DNA of 64,000 nt from Streptomyces venezuelae (lineage in GTDB: Bacteria; Actinomycetota; Actinomycetes; Streptomycetales; Streptomycetaceae), in the NCBI RefSeq assembly GCF_008642315.1, contig NZ_CP029192.1, forward strand, positions 3,720,001 through 3,784,000, written 5' to 3'. Made by a program: the position numbers and the translations under genes. Within the stretch, counting starts at the first letter, position 1, and every line of letters begins with the position of its first letter. Below are positions 1-9,658 of this stretch, piece by piece. The notes under the pieces are model-generated. The model saw nothing but the letters and a program-made list of their open reading frames with translations, was not told where the DNA came from and searched no databases.

Positions 1-1
1 C

Positions 2-379
2 AGCTACTTCATGGACGCGATGGGCCTGTTCACGCACGACGCCCTGAAGTCGGAGCGCCCGAACACGAACTTCATCTACCGCCCCGACTGGTTCTCGTTC
101 GTGGTGGCCGTTCTCGCGGGGGCCGCGGGCACGCTCTCCCTCACCTCGGCGAAGTCGGGCGCGCTGGTGGGCGTGGCGATCTCGGTGACGACGGTCCCCG
201 CCGCCGCGAACGCCGCCGTCGCCTTCAGCTACGACGAGTACAAGCAGGCCTGGGGCTCCACGGAGCAGCTCCTGTTGAACCTGCTCGGCATCATCCTCGC
301 GGGCACGCTCACGCTGCTCGCCCAGAAGCTCTTCTGGGCCGTGCAGCGCGAGCGCACCGCGAAGACGTCCCGCCCCTAG
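2..379 (+). CDS. DUF389 family membrane protein, C-terminal part (5' end outside window)
   Basis: Only the last 125 residues are present; the reading frame is open to the left edge, so the start lies outside the window. Three hydrophobic segments are visible: around FSFVVAVLAGAAGTLSL, then LVGVAISVTTVPAAANAAV, then LLLNLLGIILAGTLTLLAQ. The GVAISVTTVPAAANAA stretch is typical of DUF389 (TIGR00341-like) integral membrane proteins, whose function is unknown. It ends with TAG and is convergent with glmM, about 58 bp away. The family call is from memory of the motif. Confidence 0.7.
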   Translation, partial: SYFMDAMGLFTHDALKSERPNTNFIYRPDWFSFVVAVLAGAAGTLSLTSAKSGALVGVAISVTTVPAAANAAVAFSYDEYKQAWGSTEQLLLNLLGIILAGTLTLLAQKLFWAVQRERTAKTSRP

Positions 380-437
380 GGCCTGTGTCGGGAGTCCCGT
401 CGACGCCGCGGGGCAGGCGGAACTTCCGACCCAGGCT

Positions 438-1796
438 CTAGCCCAGCGCGGACTTCACCACGTCGGCGAGGCGGCCCGCGACGGACCGGGCCTGCTCGAT
501 GTCGGCGGCCTCGACCATGACGCGCACCAGCGGCTCGGTCCCGGAGGGGCGCAGGAGGACCCGGCCGGTGGAGCCCAGCTCGCGCTCGGCCTCGGTGACC
601 GCGGCGGTCAGCTCGGCGGACGTCCGCACGCGCGACTTGTCGACGTCGGGCACGTTGATGAGGACCTGCGGGAGCCGCTCCATGACGCTCGCGAGGTCCG
701 CGAGCGAACGGCCCGTCTCGGCGACGCGCGCCGCGAGCAGCAGGCCGGTCAGCGTGCCGTCGCCGGTCGTCGCGTGGTCGAGGATGATCACGTGCCCGGA
801 CTGCTCGCCGCCGAGGGCGAAGCCGTGCTCCTTCATCGACTCGAGGACGTACCGGTCGCCGACGGAGGTCTGCACCAGGGCGAGGCCCTGGCCCTCCATG
901 GCGAGCTTGAAGCCGAGGTTCGACATGACCGTGGCGACGACCGTGTCGTGGCGCAGCGTGCCGTGCTCCCGCATGGCGAGGGCGAGCACGGCGAGGATCT
1001 GGTCGCCGTCGACCTCGGCACCCGTGTGGTCCACGGCGAGGCACCGGTCGGCGTCCCCGTCGTGCGCGACGCCGAAGTCGGCCTTGTGCTCGACGACGGC
1101 GGCCTTGAGCAGGTCCAGGTGCGTGGACCCGCACCCGTCGTTGATGTTCAGGCCGTCGGGCTGGGCGCCGATCGTGATGACCTCGGCACCGGCCCGCGCG
1201 AACGCCTCGGGCGAGACACGCGCGGCCGCGCCGTGCGCCTCGTCGAGGACGATCTTCAGCCCGTCGAGGCGGTTCGGGAGCACCCCGATGAGGTGCGCGA
1301 CGTACTGGTCGAGCCCCTGGTCGTACGACTTCACGCGGCCGACGCCCGAGCCGGTGGGCCGCTCCCACGGGGCGCCGGTGCGGTGCTCCTCGTAGACGGA
1401 CTCGATGCGGTCCTCCAGCTCGTCGGCGAGCTTGTGGCCGCCGCGGGCGAAGAACTTGATGCCGTTGTCGGGCATCGCGTTGTGGCTGGCGGAGAGCATG
1501 ACCCCGAGGTCGGCGCCCAGCGCACCGGTGAGATGCGCCACCGCGGGGGTGGGCAGCACACCGACGCGCAGGACGTCCACGCCCGCGCTCGCGAGACCCG
1601 CGACCACCGCGGCCTCCAGGAACTCCCCGGACGCGCGCGGATCACGCCCGACCACCGCGACCGGGCGATGGCCTTCAAAGGTGCCCGCCTCGGCCAGTAC
1701 GTGCGCCGCCGCCACGGAGAGACCGAGCGCGAGCTCGGCCGTCAGATCCGCGTTGGCGACACCGCGCACGCCGTCCGTGCCGAAGAGTCGTCCCAC
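438..1796 (-). CDS. glmM: Phosphoglucosamine mutase GlmM
   Basis: Interconverts glucosamine-6-phosphate and glucosamine-1-phosphate in the cytoplasm, the step before UDP-GlcNAc synthesis for peptidoglycan. The 452-residue length is usual for the family. The active-site loop is [16 protein letters not shown]; the second Ser (about residue 104) is the expected phosphoserine. The Mg-binding loop HDGDADR and the C-terminal sugar-phosphate loop [12 protein letters not shown] are intact. The start is GTG, chosen because a GGAGG sits 6 nt upstream and the protein opens [12 protein letters not shown], the normal N-terminus. It lies downstream of rplM-rpsI, the usual actinobacterial order, but a terminator-like hairpin and a triple short repeat separate it from rpsI, so it probably has its own promoter too. 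Confidence 0.97.
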   Translation of the reverse strand: MGRLFGTDGVRGVANADLTAELALGLSVAAAHVLAEAGTFEGHRPVAVVGRDPRASGEFLEAAVVAGLASAGVDVLRVGVLPTPAVAHLTGALGADLGVMLSASHNAMPDNGIKFFARGGHKLADELEDRIESVYEEHRTGAPWERPTGSGVGRVKSYDQGLDQYVAHLIGVLPNRLDGLKIVLDEAHGAAARVSPEAFARAGAEVITIGAQPDGLNINDGCGSTHLDLLKAAVVEHKADFGVAHDGDADRCLAVDHTGAEVDGDQILAVLALAMREHGTLRHDTVVATVMSNLGFKLAMEGQGLALVQTSVGDRYVLESMKEHGFALGGEQSGHVIILDHATTGDGTLTGLLLAARVAETGRSLADLASVMERLPQVLINVPDVDKSRVRTSAELTAAVTEAERELGSTGRVLLRPSGTEPLVRVMVEAADIEQARSVAGRLADVVKSALG

Positions 1797-1837
1797 TGCT
1801 GTCCTCCGAACGTTCCAGAAAAACGAATTGCCTCAGG

Positions 1838-1869
1838 GGTTCCTGAATGGTTCCTGCATGGTCCTGAAT
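1838..1869. repeat. Three tandem 10-11 bp repeats upstream of glmM
   Basis: Three near-identical units follow each other directly: GGTTCCTGAAT, GGTTCCTGCAT and GGTCCTGAAT. They lie 42-73 bp upstream of the glmM start, within the expected promoter or leader, between it and the rpsI terminator hairpin. They could be a regulator-binding array or simple slippage; the sequence does not decide. Confidence 0.6.
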
Positions 1870-1876
1870 AGACGAA

Positions 1877-1909
1877 CGCCCCGGCAGCACGGTGAGTGCC
1901 GCCGGGGCG
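1877..1909 (-). terminator. Hairpin terminator after rpsI
   Basis: CGCCCCGGCAGCAC (1877-1890) and GTGCCGCCGGGGCG (1896-1909) pair with one mismatch around a 5-nt loop, 26 nt past the rpsI stop. The minus strand continues into TTCGTCTATT, only mildly T-rich, as is normal for Streptomyces. Confidence 0.7.
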
Positions 1910-1934
1910 AACGAGAAGTACGAGCAGGCAGCGA

Positions 1935-2456
1935 TTAGCGCTTGCTGTACTGCGGAGCCTTGCGGGCCTTCTTGAGACCGGCCTTCTTGCGCTCGACCGC
2001 ACGGTCGTCACGCTTGAGGTAACCGGCCTTCTTGAGGGCGCCGCGGTTGTTCTCGACGTCGGCCTCGTTCAGCGCACGGGCGACACCGAGACGGAGCGCA
2101 CCGGCCTGACCGGAGACGCCGCCACCCGAGATGCGGGCGATGACGTCGTAGCGGCCGTCCAGCTCGAGCACCTTGAAGGGCTCGTTGACTTCCTGCTGGT
2201 GGACCTTGTTCGGGAAGTAGTCCTCGAGCGTGCGCCCGTTGACCTTCCACTTGCCGGTGCCCGGAACGATCCGGACGCGGGCGATGGCGTTCTTGCGACG
2301 GCCCAGGCCGGCGGCCGGCTGCGGGTCGCCGAAGCGCGCGGCGTTCGACTCCGAGGTGTACTCGCCCTCGACGGGGGCCTCGGACTCGGTGGTGTACTGC
2401 TCTACGTCCACAACCTCGGTCTCTTCGACCGGCTGCTCAACGGTGGTCTCGGCCAC
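1935..2456 (-). CDS. rpsI: 30S ribosomal protein S9
   Basis: Small-subunit protein whose C-terminal tail reaches the decoding centre. The core carries [15 protein letters not shown] and the protein ends in the conserved YSKR tail. At 173 residues it is longer than the usual 130 or so because of a roughly 45-residue acidic N-terminal extension (rich in Glu, Val and Thr), a known feature of actinobacterial S9. The start is GTG with GAGGAG 4 nt upstream. It lies 42 nt after rplM and the two form the usual S9-L13 operon. Confidence 0.97.
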   Translation of the reverse strand: MAETTVEQPVEETEVVDVEQYTTESEAPVEGEYTSESNAARFGDPQPAAGLGRRKNAIARVRIVPGTGKWKVNGRTLEDYFPNKVHQQEVNEPFKVLELDGRYDVIARISGGGVSGQAGALRLGVARALNEADVENNRGALKKAGYLKRDDRAVERKKAGLKKARKAPQYSKR

Positions 2457-2498
2457 GATTCTCCTCAGATTTCTTTTCGTCTTAGGGGGTGGCCGGAA

Positions 2499-2942
2499 CT
2501 ACTGCGCGACCTGGGTGATCTCGAACGGGACCGGCTGCTGAGCGCCGTGCGGGTGCTGGTCGCCCGCGTAGACCTTCAGCTTCGAGAGCATCTGACGGCC
2601 CAGGGTGTTCTTGGGGAGCATGCCCTTGACGGCCTTCTCGATGGCCTTCTCGGGGCTCTTCTCGAGCAGCTCGTCGTAACGGACGGAACGCAGACCACCC
2701 GGGTAGCCGGAGTGGCGGTACGCCATCTTCTGGGTCTTCTTGTTGCCGGAGAGGTGCACCTTCTCCGCGTTGATGATGATGACGAAGTCACCGGTGTCAA
2801 CGTGGGGGGCGTAGATCGCCTTGTGCTTGCCTCGCAGGAGGGAAGCGGCGGTGGTCGCCAGACGCCCCAGGACGATGTCCTGGGCGTCGATGACGTGCCA
2901 CTGGCGGGTCACATCGCCGGGCTTGGGGCTGTACGTACGCAC
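2499..2942 (-). CDS. rplM: 50S ribosomal protein L13
   Basis: Early-assembly large-subunit protein. The 147-residue product has the family signature [18 protein letters not shown] near the N-terminus and the [16 protein letters not shown] block near the C-terminus. GTG start with GAAGG 7-8 nt upstream. It is the first gene of the rplM-rpsI operon; the preceding 210 nt up to the glycosyltransferase stop form its leader and promoter region. Confidence 0.97.
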   Translation of the reverse strand: MRTYSPKPGDVTRQWHVIDAQDIVLGRLATTAASLLRGKHKAIYAPHVDTGDFVIIINAEKVHLSGNKKTQKMAYRHSGYPGGLRSVRYDELLEKSPEKAIEKAVKGMLPKNTLGRQMLSKLKVYAGDQHPHGAQQPVPFEITQVAQ

Positions 2943-3152
2943 TTCGTAGCCTTCGCTTCTTCAGTGGATGGGGTCCAGACACACGGCACCCAGGAAGCGA
3001 TCATGCAGCTGGGGCTCACAGTGCCGGGGACGCTGCCCGTATGCGAGCCACTGGTAACTGCTCCAGGGAACCTACGCAAGGGCCCTTTCGCGTGAGAACG
3101 AGGACACCAATACGTATCAATCGTCGAGAGTACCCGCGCTGCCCCGTACCGG
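2943..3152 (-). promoter_or_regulatory. rplM leader/promoter region
   Basis: Gene-free upstream region of rplM. An 11-nt word, TGATACGTATT on the minus strand (3109-3119), recurs exactly upstream of secY (12617-12627). No convincing -35/-10 pair with 16-18 bp spacing could be fixed by eye. An L13-type autoregulatory leader is possible from knowledge of other bacteria but is not shown here. Confidence 0.4.
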
Positions 3153-4364
3153 TCAAAACGCGGCCCTGGAGCCCGGCACCGGCGACTCCCTCGCCACGGG
3201 CGGGTCCGCGCTCTCCACCGTAACGCTCCGCACGCACGCCCACCCGACCGTGCCCGCGAGCACGCACAGCGTCACCGCGTCCTTGAAGGCCCGCCGCGTC
3301 CCCGGCTCCAGCCACGGCCACGTGAAGCCGGGCACCTGCGGCACGAGCGCCACCCAGAACCACGGACAGCGCGCGGCCGACCCCGGCGTCAGGACCCCCG
3401 CGAGGAGCAGCGGCAGCACGACCAGGAGGTAGTGGTCGTACGACGGACGCGAGACGAGAAAGGCCGAAAGCATCAGCATCACGGCGCATTCCACGACCCT
3501 CGCCTCCGCCGCGCCCTCTTCCCCTCCCCTCCCCCACCGCCGCCACGCACACCACACGCCTGCCGCGGCCGCGCCCCCGGCCAGCAGCGCGGCGGCCGAC
3601 TCCGGCACCCCGAGCCGCGCGAGCACCGCCGCCGGGGATGCCTCATAGAGGCGTACGAAGGTGTCCTCGCCGCGCAGCAGGAAGGGCAGCGTCCGCGTGA
3701 AGAACCCGGCGGGGTCCGGCATGGCGAGGGCCGCGGCCGCCGACACCAGGGCGGGCACGCCCACCGCCGCGCCGAGCGCACGCCACCTGCGCGCGAACAC
3801 GAAGAGCAGGACGACGGGCGCGAGCAGCGGCTTCACCGCGACGGCCGCCCCGATGACGAGCCCGGCCGCGACCCACCGGCCCCGGCAGACGAGGAGCAGC
3901 GCACACGGCAGCGCGAGCGCGGAACCCACCGTCCAGTTGCCGAGCTGCACGAGGTGGCCGAAGGGCGCGAAGCCGAGCGCGAGCCCGAGCAGCCCGTACA
4001 CCGCGAACCGGCTCCGCAACGGCATCCCGTGGACACGCAGGGCGCACGCCCACCCGCCGACGAGCCCCGCCGTCACCCCGGCGGGCACCAGGAACCGCAC
4101 CACGTCCGCGGGCAGCAGCGCCTGCGGCACCGCCGCGAGCACGGCGCCGGGGAGATAGAGGAAGTGCCGGTCGGCGTAGGGCGAGCGCCCGTCGAGCCAG
4201 GCCTCGGCGGCCCGCACCACGATGGCGTTGTCCATCCCGCCCTGCGGAGAGGCGAGACCCACCCGGACGACCGCGGCGACGAGCACCACTGCCAGCACCC
4301 ACCGGACGTACGGCTCCGCGGGCCGCAGCCACCACCCGCAAACCGACGATTTGCCCGTATTCAT
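3153..4364 (-). CDS. Multi-pass membrane glycosyltransferase (GT87 / DUF2029-like)
   Basis: A 403-residue polytopic membrane protein with about ten hydrophobic segments. The N-terminal WVLAVVLVAAVVRVGL helix is followed by the loop QGGMDNAIVVRAAEAWLDGR, then SPYADRHFLYLPGAVL. That layout (an acidic D in the first periplasmic loop, then a YLP/YPP-type motif) is typical of GT-C fold GT87/DUF2029 transferases such as mycobacterial mannosyl- or arabinofuranosyltransferases, which use polyprenyl-phosphate sugars. Substrate unknown. It reads toward rplM and is divergent from the membrane protein at 4439, sharing a short promoter region. Confidence 0.7.
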   Translation of the reverse strand: MNTGKSSVCGWWLRPAEPYVRWVLAVVLVAAVVRVGLASPQGGMDNAIVVRAAEAWLDGRSPYADRHFLYLPGAVLAAVPQALLPADVVRFLVPAGVTAGLVGGWACALRVHGMPLRSRFAVYGLLGLALGFAPFGHLVQLGNWTVGSALALPCALLLVCRGRWVAAGLVIGAAVAVKPLLAPVVLLFVFARRWRALGAAVGVPALVSAAAALAMPDPAGFFTRTLPFLLRGEDTFVRLYEASPAAVLARLGVPESAAALLAGGAAAAGVWCAWRRWGRGGEEGAAEARVVECAVMLMLSAFLVSRPSYDHYLLVVLPLLLAGVLTPGSAARCPWFWVALVPQVPGFTWPWLEPGTRRAFKDAVTLCVLAGTVGWACVRSVTVESADPPVARESPVPGSRAAF

Positions 4365-4438
4365 AGGCTTCAGGCTAGGCGTGGCACCCCACGCAACCCC
4401 CGCTCAACATCCCGGGAAGCCCGTCTAAGATGCGCCCC

Positions 4439-5305
4439 ATGAGCTTTGGGCAAGGGGGACCTCAGTGGGGTCCGGGCGGAACGGGCGGGCCCGGCGGCGG
4501 GCCCACGCCCGACTGGGCGGCGCTCGCCGAGGCCTCCGAGGCGCGCACCCGCCGCCGCAAGTGGCTGCTGATCGGCGGCGGAGTCTTCGCGACGGTCGGC
4601 ATCGCCGCCGCCGTGGCCATCACCGTCGTCACCGCGAACGGCGACGAGCCCTCCGCGTCGAACAAGCCGGCCAGTGAGCTGCCGACGGCCGCGGACATCC
4701 CCGGCGCGAGCAAGGAGGCGGAACCGTCCTTCGAGGCGACCACGCCGCCGCCTCCGCCGGACCCCAAGGACTTCGTCTCCAGCGCCAAGAAGGACAAGGC
4801 GCCCCTCACTCCCGAGGGCATGTTCCCCGGCAAGTCCTGGCGGACCGGCGAGCGCCTCTACAAGAAGGGCGCGACCGACTCCACCACGAAGTGCACCTCG
4901 GTCACCCAGCCCGCACTCGGCTCGGTCCTCGCCAAGAACGACTGCACGCGCCTGATCCGCGCCAGCTACATCAGGGACGGCGTGGCGGTCACGATCGGTG
5001 TCGCCGTCTTCGACACCGCCGCCGACGCGACGAAGGTCAAGGAGCAGGTGAAGAAGGGGCTCGTGAACTCGCTCCCCGGCAAGGGCGTGCCCGACTTCTG
5101 CCGCACGGGCGTGTGCCGCGGCACCTACAACGCCTACGGCCGCTACGCGTACTTCACCACCACCGGCTACACCAGCGGCAAGGACGTGACCACGGGCGAC
5201 CGCAAGGCGTACGGCGTCGGCGACGACCTCTCCCGCTTCGCGTTCCAGCGGATCCACCTGCGGGGCGAGGCCCAGGCCTCGGCCGCCGCCGAGGCCCCGC
5301 AGTAG
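4439..5305 (+). CDS. Unrecognised single-pass membrane protein
   Basis: I do not recognise this family. The 288-residue product has a Gly/Pro-rich N-terminus, a basic stop-transfer stretch (RTRRRK), one transmembrane helix (WLLIGGGVFATVGIAAAVAI, roughly residues 35-54) and an extracytoplasmic domain after a Pro-rich linker (ATTPPPPPDPKDF). Four cysteines in the outer domain (TKCTSV, NDCTRL, DFCRTGVC) could form two disulfides. An ATG three codons upstream (4430) is also possible; neither has a strong ribosome-binding site, so a leaderless transcript is plausible. It is convergent with truA. Confidence 0.7.
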   Translation: MSFGQGGPQWGPGGTGGPGGGPTPDWAALAEASEARTRRRKWLLIGGGVFATVGIAAAVAITVVTANGDEPSASNKPASELPTAADIPGASKEAEPSFEATTPPPPPDPKDFVSSAKKDKAPLTPEGMFPGKSWRTGERLYKKGATDSTTKCTSVTQPALGSVLAKNDCTRLIRASYIRDGVAVTIGVAVFDTAADATKVKEQVKKGLVNSLPGKGVPDFCRTGVCRGTYNAYGRYAYFTTTGYTSGKDVTTGDRKAYGVGDDLSRFAFQRIHLRGEAQASAAAEAPQ

Positions 5306-5321
5306 CCGGCCCGGACGGGAC

Positions 5322-6185
5322 TCAGCAGCACCCGGCGTCCGTCGCCCCCGGCAGCGTCCGCTTGTTGCGCGCCTCCTTGCTGCGCGCGGCGAGCAGGTCG
5401 TCGGCGGGGTAGCCGACCTCCTCCAGCGTCAGCCCGTGCGGCCGCACGACGTGCACGGCGGAGTCCCGCACGCCCGCGCGGAGCACCTTCTCCGGCCACT
5501 CCACGGGCCGGTGCCCGTCCCCCACGAACAACATGGCGCCGACCAGCGACCGCACCATGTTGTGGCAGAACGCGTCCGCCCGCACGGTCGCCTCGAAGAT
5601 CCCGTCGGGCCGCCGTTCCCACCGCAGCTCCTGGAGCGTACGGATGGTCGTGGCGCCCTCGCGCTTCTTGCAGTAGGCGGCGAAATCATGCTCACCGACG
5701 AGCCGCTCCGCGGCGGCGTTCATGGCGTCGAGATCCAACTCCCAGTCGTGCCAGAGCACATGCCCGCGCAGCAGCGGGTCGACTCCGCCGGGGTGGTCGG
5801 TCACGCGGTACGCGTACCGCCGCCACACGGCCGCGAACCGGGCGTTGAACCCGGCGGGCGCCTCGGCGACCTTCCACACCCGCACATCGTGCGGCAGCCG
5901 CCCGGCGAGCCTGCGCAGCAGCTTGTCGCTGTGCTCGGCCCACACGCTCTCCGGCAGATCGACGTGGGCGACCTGCCCCCTGGCGTGCACGCCGCTGTCG
6001 GTCCGCCCCGCGACGGTCAGCTCGTACGTCTCCTGCGACCGCGTCACCGTCCGCAGCGCGGCCTCGATCTCCCCCTGGACGGTCCGCTGCCCCTGCTTCT
6101 GCTTGGCCCAGCCGGAAAAATCCCTGCCGTCATACGAAAGATCCAACCGCACCCGCACGAACCCGGGCTCTACTTCGTCACTCAC
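5322..6185 (-). CDS. truA: tRNA pseudouridine(38-40) synthase TruA
   Basis: Modifies uridines 38, 39 and 40 in the tRNA anticodon arm. The 287-residue product begins [18 protein letters not shown], and the catalytic motif is [16 protein letters not shown], whose Asp is the nucleophile in the family. GTG start. It is the last gene of the alpha-operon region and lies about 80 nt after rplQ beyond a strong hairpin, so it is probably only partly co-transcribed with rplQ. The C-terminus carries a CC pair of no known importance. Confidence 0.96.
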   Translation of the reverse strand: MSDEVEPGFVRVRLDLSYDGRDFSGWAKQKQGQRTVQGEIEAALRTVTRSQETYELTVAGRTDSGVHARGQVAHVDLPESVWAEHSDKLLRRLAGRLPHDVRVWKVAEAPAGFNARFAAVWRRYAYRVTDHPGGVDPLLRGHVLWHDWELDLDAMNAAAERLVGEHDFAAYCKKREGATTIRTLQELRWERRPDGIFEATVRADAFCHNMVRSLVGAMLFVGDGHRPVEWPEKVLRAGVRDSAVHVVRPHGLTLEEVGYPADDLLAARSKEARNKRTLPGATDAGCC

Positions 6186-6217
6186 ACGCAGATCCTCTCA
6201 GGCCACCCGCATACGAA

Positions 6218-6247
6218 AGCGGGCCCGCCCCGAAGGGCGGACCCGCT
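6218..6247 (-). terminator. Hairpin terminator after rplQ
   Basis: AGCGGGCCCGCCC (6218-6230) pairs with GGGCGGACCCGCT (6235-6247) with one mismatch around a CGAA tetraloop. The minus strand continues TTTCGT. It lies between rplQ and truA. Confidence 0.8.
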
Positions 6248-6264
6248 CACAGAAGCGCTGTGCC

Positions 6265-6753
6265 TCAGGCGTCCTTGGACTCCTCGGCGGCCTCAACCGG
6301 CGCGTCCTCGACGGGCGCGTCCTTCTTTAGGCTGTCTTCCTTGGCGGCACGCTTGGTCGCCGCCTCGGCCTCACCGGTGGCCTCCTGGGCCACGGTCAGG
6401 GCCTCCACCAGCTCGATGATCGCCATGGGCGCGTTGTCGCCACGACGGTTACCGATCTTGGTGATGCGGGTGTAGCCACCCGGGCGGTTCTCGTAGCGCG
6501 GGCCGATCTCCGTGAAGAGCGTGTGCACGATGCTCTTGTCGGTGATGACGGACAGCACCTGGCGGCGGTTGTGAAGGTCGCCCTTCTTCGCCTTGGTGAC
6601 CAGACGCTCCGCGTACGGACGCAGACGACGGGCCTTGGCCTCGGTCGTCGTGATCCGGCCGTGCTCGAAGAGCTGCTTGGCGAGGTTCGCCAGCAGAAGC
6701 TTCTCGTGCGCGGCGCTGCCGCCCAGACGGGCACCCTTGGTGGGCTTCGGCAT
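6265..6753 (-). CDS. rplQ: 50S ribosomal protein L17
   Basis: Large-subunit protein near the exit tunnel. The N-terminus [19 protein letters not shown] and the downstream [18 protein letters not shown] block are family signatures. At 162 residues it is longer than the E. coli protein because of an Ala/Glu/Lys-rich C-terminal tail (from about residue 118), common in actinobacteria. ATG start with AAGGAG 5-10 nt upstream. It lies 168 nt after rpoA. Confidence 0.97.
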   Translation of the reverse strand: MPKPTKGARLGGSAAHEKLLLANLAKQLFEHGRITTTEAKARRLRPYAERLVTKAKKGDLHNRRQVLSVITDKSIVHTLFTEIGPRYENRPGGYTRITKIGNRRGDNAPMAIIELVEALTVAQEATGEAEAATKRAAKEDSLKKDAPVEDAPVEAAEESKDA

Positions 6754-6921
6754 GGTGTTTCTCCTTCATCGCTGCACCGGCCGTATCAGGTACCGGTGTC
6801 AGTGCCTGTGAGGCGGCTGCCCCGCAGGAAGTCTTTTTTGAGCCCGTCCGGCGATCGAGGACAAGGGCTCAGCCGCGACGGCGGGGCGGCCGGAAGAATC
6901 CGCTCACCCCGCCGGAGGCGA

Positions 6922-7944
6922 CTAGTACTGCTCGGTCTCGACGAAGCCGGCGTCCGCGTCGTCGTCCGCACCGAACGCGTCGGCGGCGGCGGTCGGGTCG
7001 AAGCCGGGAGGCGAGTCCTTGAGCGCGAGGCCCATGCCGTTGAGCTTCATCTTGACCTCGTCGATCGACTTCGCACCGAAGTTGCGGATGTCGAGCAGGT
7101 CCGCCTCGGAGCGGGCGACGAGCTCACCCACGGAGTGGATGCCCTCGCGCTTGAGGCAGTTGTACGACCGAACGGTGAGCTCGAGCTCCTCGATCGGCAG
7201 CGCCAGGTCGGCGGCAAGGGCGGCGTCCGTCGGGGACGGGCCCATGTCGATGCCCTCGGCGTCGATGTTGAGCTCACGGGCCAGACCGAACAGCTCGACC
7301 AGGGTCTTGCCGGCGGACGCCATGGCGTCACGCGGGCGCATGGCCTGCTTGGTCTCGACGTCGACGATCAGCTTGTCGAAGTCGGTGCGCTGCTCGACAC
7401 GGGTCGCCTCGACCTTGTAGGTGACCTTGAGGACCGGCGAGTAGATGGAGTCGACCGGGATGCGGCCGATCTCCTGGCCGACCTGCTTGTTCTGCACCGC
7501 GGAGACGTAGCCGCGACCGCGCTCGACGGTCAGCTCCATCTCCAGCTTGCCCTTGCCGTTGAGCGTGGCGAGGACCAGGTCGGGGTTGTGCACCTCGACA
7601 CCGGCCGGCGGGGCGATGTCAGCGGCGGTCACGAGGCCCGGGCCCTGCTTGCGCAGGTACATCACGACGGGCTCGTCGTGCTCGCTGGACACGACCAGCT
7701 GCTTGATGTTGAGGATGAGGTCGGTGACGTCCTCCTTGACACCCGGCACGGTGGTGAACTCGTGCAGGACACCGTCGATGCGGATGCTGGTGACAGCAGC
7801 GCCGGGGATCGACGAGAGCAGGGTGCGGCGGAGGGAGTTGCCGAGGGTGTAACCGAAGCCCGGCTCCAGCGGCTCGATCACGAACCGGGAGCGGAATTCG
7901 TCGACGACCTCTTCGGTCAACGAGGGACGCTGAGCGATCAGCAT
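6922..7944 (-). CDS. rpoA: DNA-directed RNA polymerase alpha subunit
   Basis: Assembly platform of RNA polymerase. The 340-residue product has the N-terminal dimerisation motif [18 protein letters not shown] (about 51-68) and a C-terminal domain starting near residue 245 ([20 protein letters not shown]), which contacts UP elements and activators. The tail is acidic ([14 protein letters not shown]). ATG start. It sits between rpsK and rplQ in the alpha operon; rpsD is not present here, which is normal for Streptomyces. Confidence 0.98.
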   Translation of the reverse strand: MLIAQRPSLTEEVVDEFRSRFVIEPLEPGFGYTLGNSLRRTLLSSIPGAAVTSIRIDGVLHEFTTVPGVKEDVTDLILNIKQLVVSSEHDEPVVMYLRKQGPGLVTAADIAPPAGVEVHNPDLVLATLNGKGKLEMELTVERGRGYVSAVQNKQVGQEIGRIPVDSIYSPVLKVTYKVEATRVEQRTDFDKLIVDVETKQAMRPRDAMASAGKTLVELFGLARELNIDAEGIDMGPSPTDAALAADLALPIEELELTVRSYNCLKREGIHSVGELVARSEADLLDIRNFGAKSIDEVKMKLNGMGLALKDSPPGFDPTAAADAFGADDDADAGFVETEQY

Positions 7945-8063
7945 GAAGTGATTCCTTCAGTTCAGGGGCACCCACTATTTGATGCCCTGAGTGATTCAAG
8001 GGTACGGGCGGCACAGCCCCGAAGAGCCGTACCGCCCGAAAACCTCAAGTCAAGCGACGTGCG

Positions 8064-8468
8064 TCAGACGCGGCGACGCTTGGGGGGACGGCAGCCGTTG
8101 TGCGGCGTGGGCGTCACGTCCTGGATCGAGCCGACCTCGAGGCCGGTCGCCTGGAGCGAACGGATGGCGGTCTCACGACCGGAACCCGGGCCCTTGACGA
8201 ACACGTCGACCTTGCGCATGCCGTGCTCCTGGGCGCGACGGGCGGCCGACTCGGCAGCCATCTGCGCGGCGAACGGCGTGGACTTGCGCGAGCCCTTGAA
8301 GCCGACGTGGCCGGCGGAGGCCCACGAGATCACGTTGCCGGTCGGGTCCGTGATGGACACGATCGTGTTGTTGAACGTGCTCTTGATGTGAGCGTGCCCG
8401 TGGGCGACGTTCTTCTTTTCCTTGCGGCGCACCTTCTTGGCAGCGCCCTGACGACCCTTGGGGGGCAT
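8064..8468 (-). CDS. rpsK: 30S ribosomal protein S11
   Basis: Platform protein of the small subunit, near the mRNA exit. The 134-residue product carries [18 protein letters not shown] and ends [16 protein letters not shown], both diagnostic. ATG start with GGAG upstream. It lies 65 nt after rpsM and about 120 nt before rpoA in the alpha operon. Confidence 0.98.
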   Translation of the reverse strand: MPPKGRQGAAKKVRRKEKKNVAHGHAHIKSTFNNTIVSITDPTGNVISWASAGHVGFKGSRKSTPFAAQMAAESAARRAQEHGMRKVDVFVKGPGSGRETAIRSLQATGLEVGSIQDVTPTPHNGCRPPKRRRV

Positions 8469-8533
8469 CTATAACTCCTACGGGAGGTGGTCGGTCCTGC
8501 AGCGTCAGCTGTCGATAGACCGCTGAGCGAGGA

Positions 8534-8914
8534 CTACTTCTTGCCCGGCTTCTTCTTACCGGCGATGGCGCGACGCGGGCCCTTGCGGGTGCGGGCGTTC
8601 GTGCTGGTGCGCTGACCGCGGACGGGCAGACCACGACGGTGACGGAGACCCTGGTAGCAACCGATCTCGACCTTGCGGCGGATGTCGGCCTGGATCTCGC
8701 GACGGAGGTCACCCTCGGTCTTGATGTTGGCGTCCACGTACTCACGGATCTTGACGAGGTCTTCCTCGGTCAGGTCGCGAACGCGGGTGTTGCGGTCCAC
8801 CTCGGTGGCGTCCAGCGTCTGCTGGGCCAGCGTGCGGCCGATGCCGAACACGTAGGTGAGGGCGACCTCGATGCGCTTGTCGCGCGGGAGGTCAACGCCT
8901 TCAACGCGTGCCAT
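8534..8914 (-). CDS. rpsM: 30S ribosomal protein S13
   Basis: Head protein of the small subunit that contacts the large subunit and P-site tRNA. The 126-residue product starts [19 protein letters not shown] and has the signature [19 protein letters not shown] plus a Lys-rich C-terminal tail (KKKPGKK) that reaches the tRNA. ATG start with AGGAGC upstream. It follows rpmJ after a 188-nt spacer with no obvious gene. Confidence 0.98.
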   Translation of the reverse strand: MARVEGVDLPRDKRIEVALTYVFGIGRTLAQQTLDATEVDRNTRVRDLTEEDLVKIREYVDANIKTEGDLRREIQADIRRKVEIGCYQGLRHRRGLPVRGQRTSTNARTRKGPRRAIAGKKKPGKK

Positions 8915-9102
8915 TCATGGCTCCTGTTGATTCTTCGGAGGTCTTCGGCAGAACCACTCCCAGTGGCCGTACGAGGTACCGGCTGGGTCCCCGGCCTCCG
9001 ACCGGGGGTGTCGCCCTCCATATACCGATGGATCTGAAGAGGGACGTGCTCTGCGTATTGATTACGTGCGTCGCGCGAAAATCTGCGAACTGCAGTCGTG
9101 CG

Positions 9103-9216
9103 TCAGCCCTGGCGCTGCTTGTGGCGCGGGTTGTCGCAGATGATCATGACCCGGCCGTGACGGCGGATCACCCTGCACTTGTCGCAGATCTTCTTGACGC
9201 TCGGCTTGACCTTCAT
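9103..9216 (-). CDS. rpmJ: 50S ribosomal protein L36, zinc-binding form
   Basis: A 37-residue protein read directly from the sequence: [20 protein letters not shown] and then [17 protein letters not shown]. The four zinc ligands of the C+ type are present (Cys11, Cys14, Cys27, His32). It lies between infA and rpsM, the standard bacterial position. GGAG lies about 8 nt upstream of the ATG. Confidence 0.97.
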   Translation of the reverse strand: MKVKPSVKKICDKCRVIRRHGRVMIICDNPRHKQRQG

Positions 9217-9274
9217 TGGGTGAGGTTCTCCGGGTCAGTGCCACCACCCCGCGCGAGCGGGATGCGGGCAAGAT

Positions 9275-9496
9275 CTACTTGTACCGGTAGACGATCCGGC
9301 CACGCGTCAGGTCGTACGGAGACAGCTCCACCACGACCCGGTCGTCAGGGAGGATGCGGATGTAGTGCATACGCATCTTGCCGCTGATGTGTGCCAGGAC
9401 CTGGTGGCCGTTCTGGAGCTCCACCTTGAACATGGCGTTCGGAAGAGACTCGACGACAGTGCCTTCGATCTCGATGGCACCTTGCTTCTTGGCCAC
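9275..9496 (-). CDS. infA: Translation initiation factor IF-1
   Basis: A 73-residue S1-like OB-fold protein that blocks the A site during initiation. It reads [20 protein letters not shown] and ends RGRIVYRYK. The frame is open further upstream, but the GTG at 9494-9496 gives the normal family N-terminus and has GAAGGG 6-7 nt upstream, so the longer version is rejected. A possible -10 box, TAGACT (9577-9582, minus), lies upstream. It starts the infA-rpmJ-rpsM-rpsK-rpoA-rplQ run. Confidence 0.97.
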   Translation of the reverse strand: MAKKQGAIEIEGTVVESLPNAMFKVELQNGHQVLAHISGKMRMHYIRILPDDRVVVELSPYDLTRGRIVYRYK

Positions 9497-9658
9497 GCTT
9501 CGCCCTTCGAATCGACTACCTTGATCGACTACATGCTCCGTATGCAGACACACGGATGCACGAGAGCCGACGCGTCAGTCTACGTCAGTGCACTCGGAAA
9601 GACGAATCGAGAAAGTCTGCCCCACGACGAAGATCCTTAAGCAACGGGGTACCGCACC

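Noticed and set aside
6523..8391. Long plus-strand open frame across rplQ, rpoA and rpsK
   Set aside because: Antisense shadow of the alpha operon; Leu/Val/Asp/Arg-rich product with no motif.
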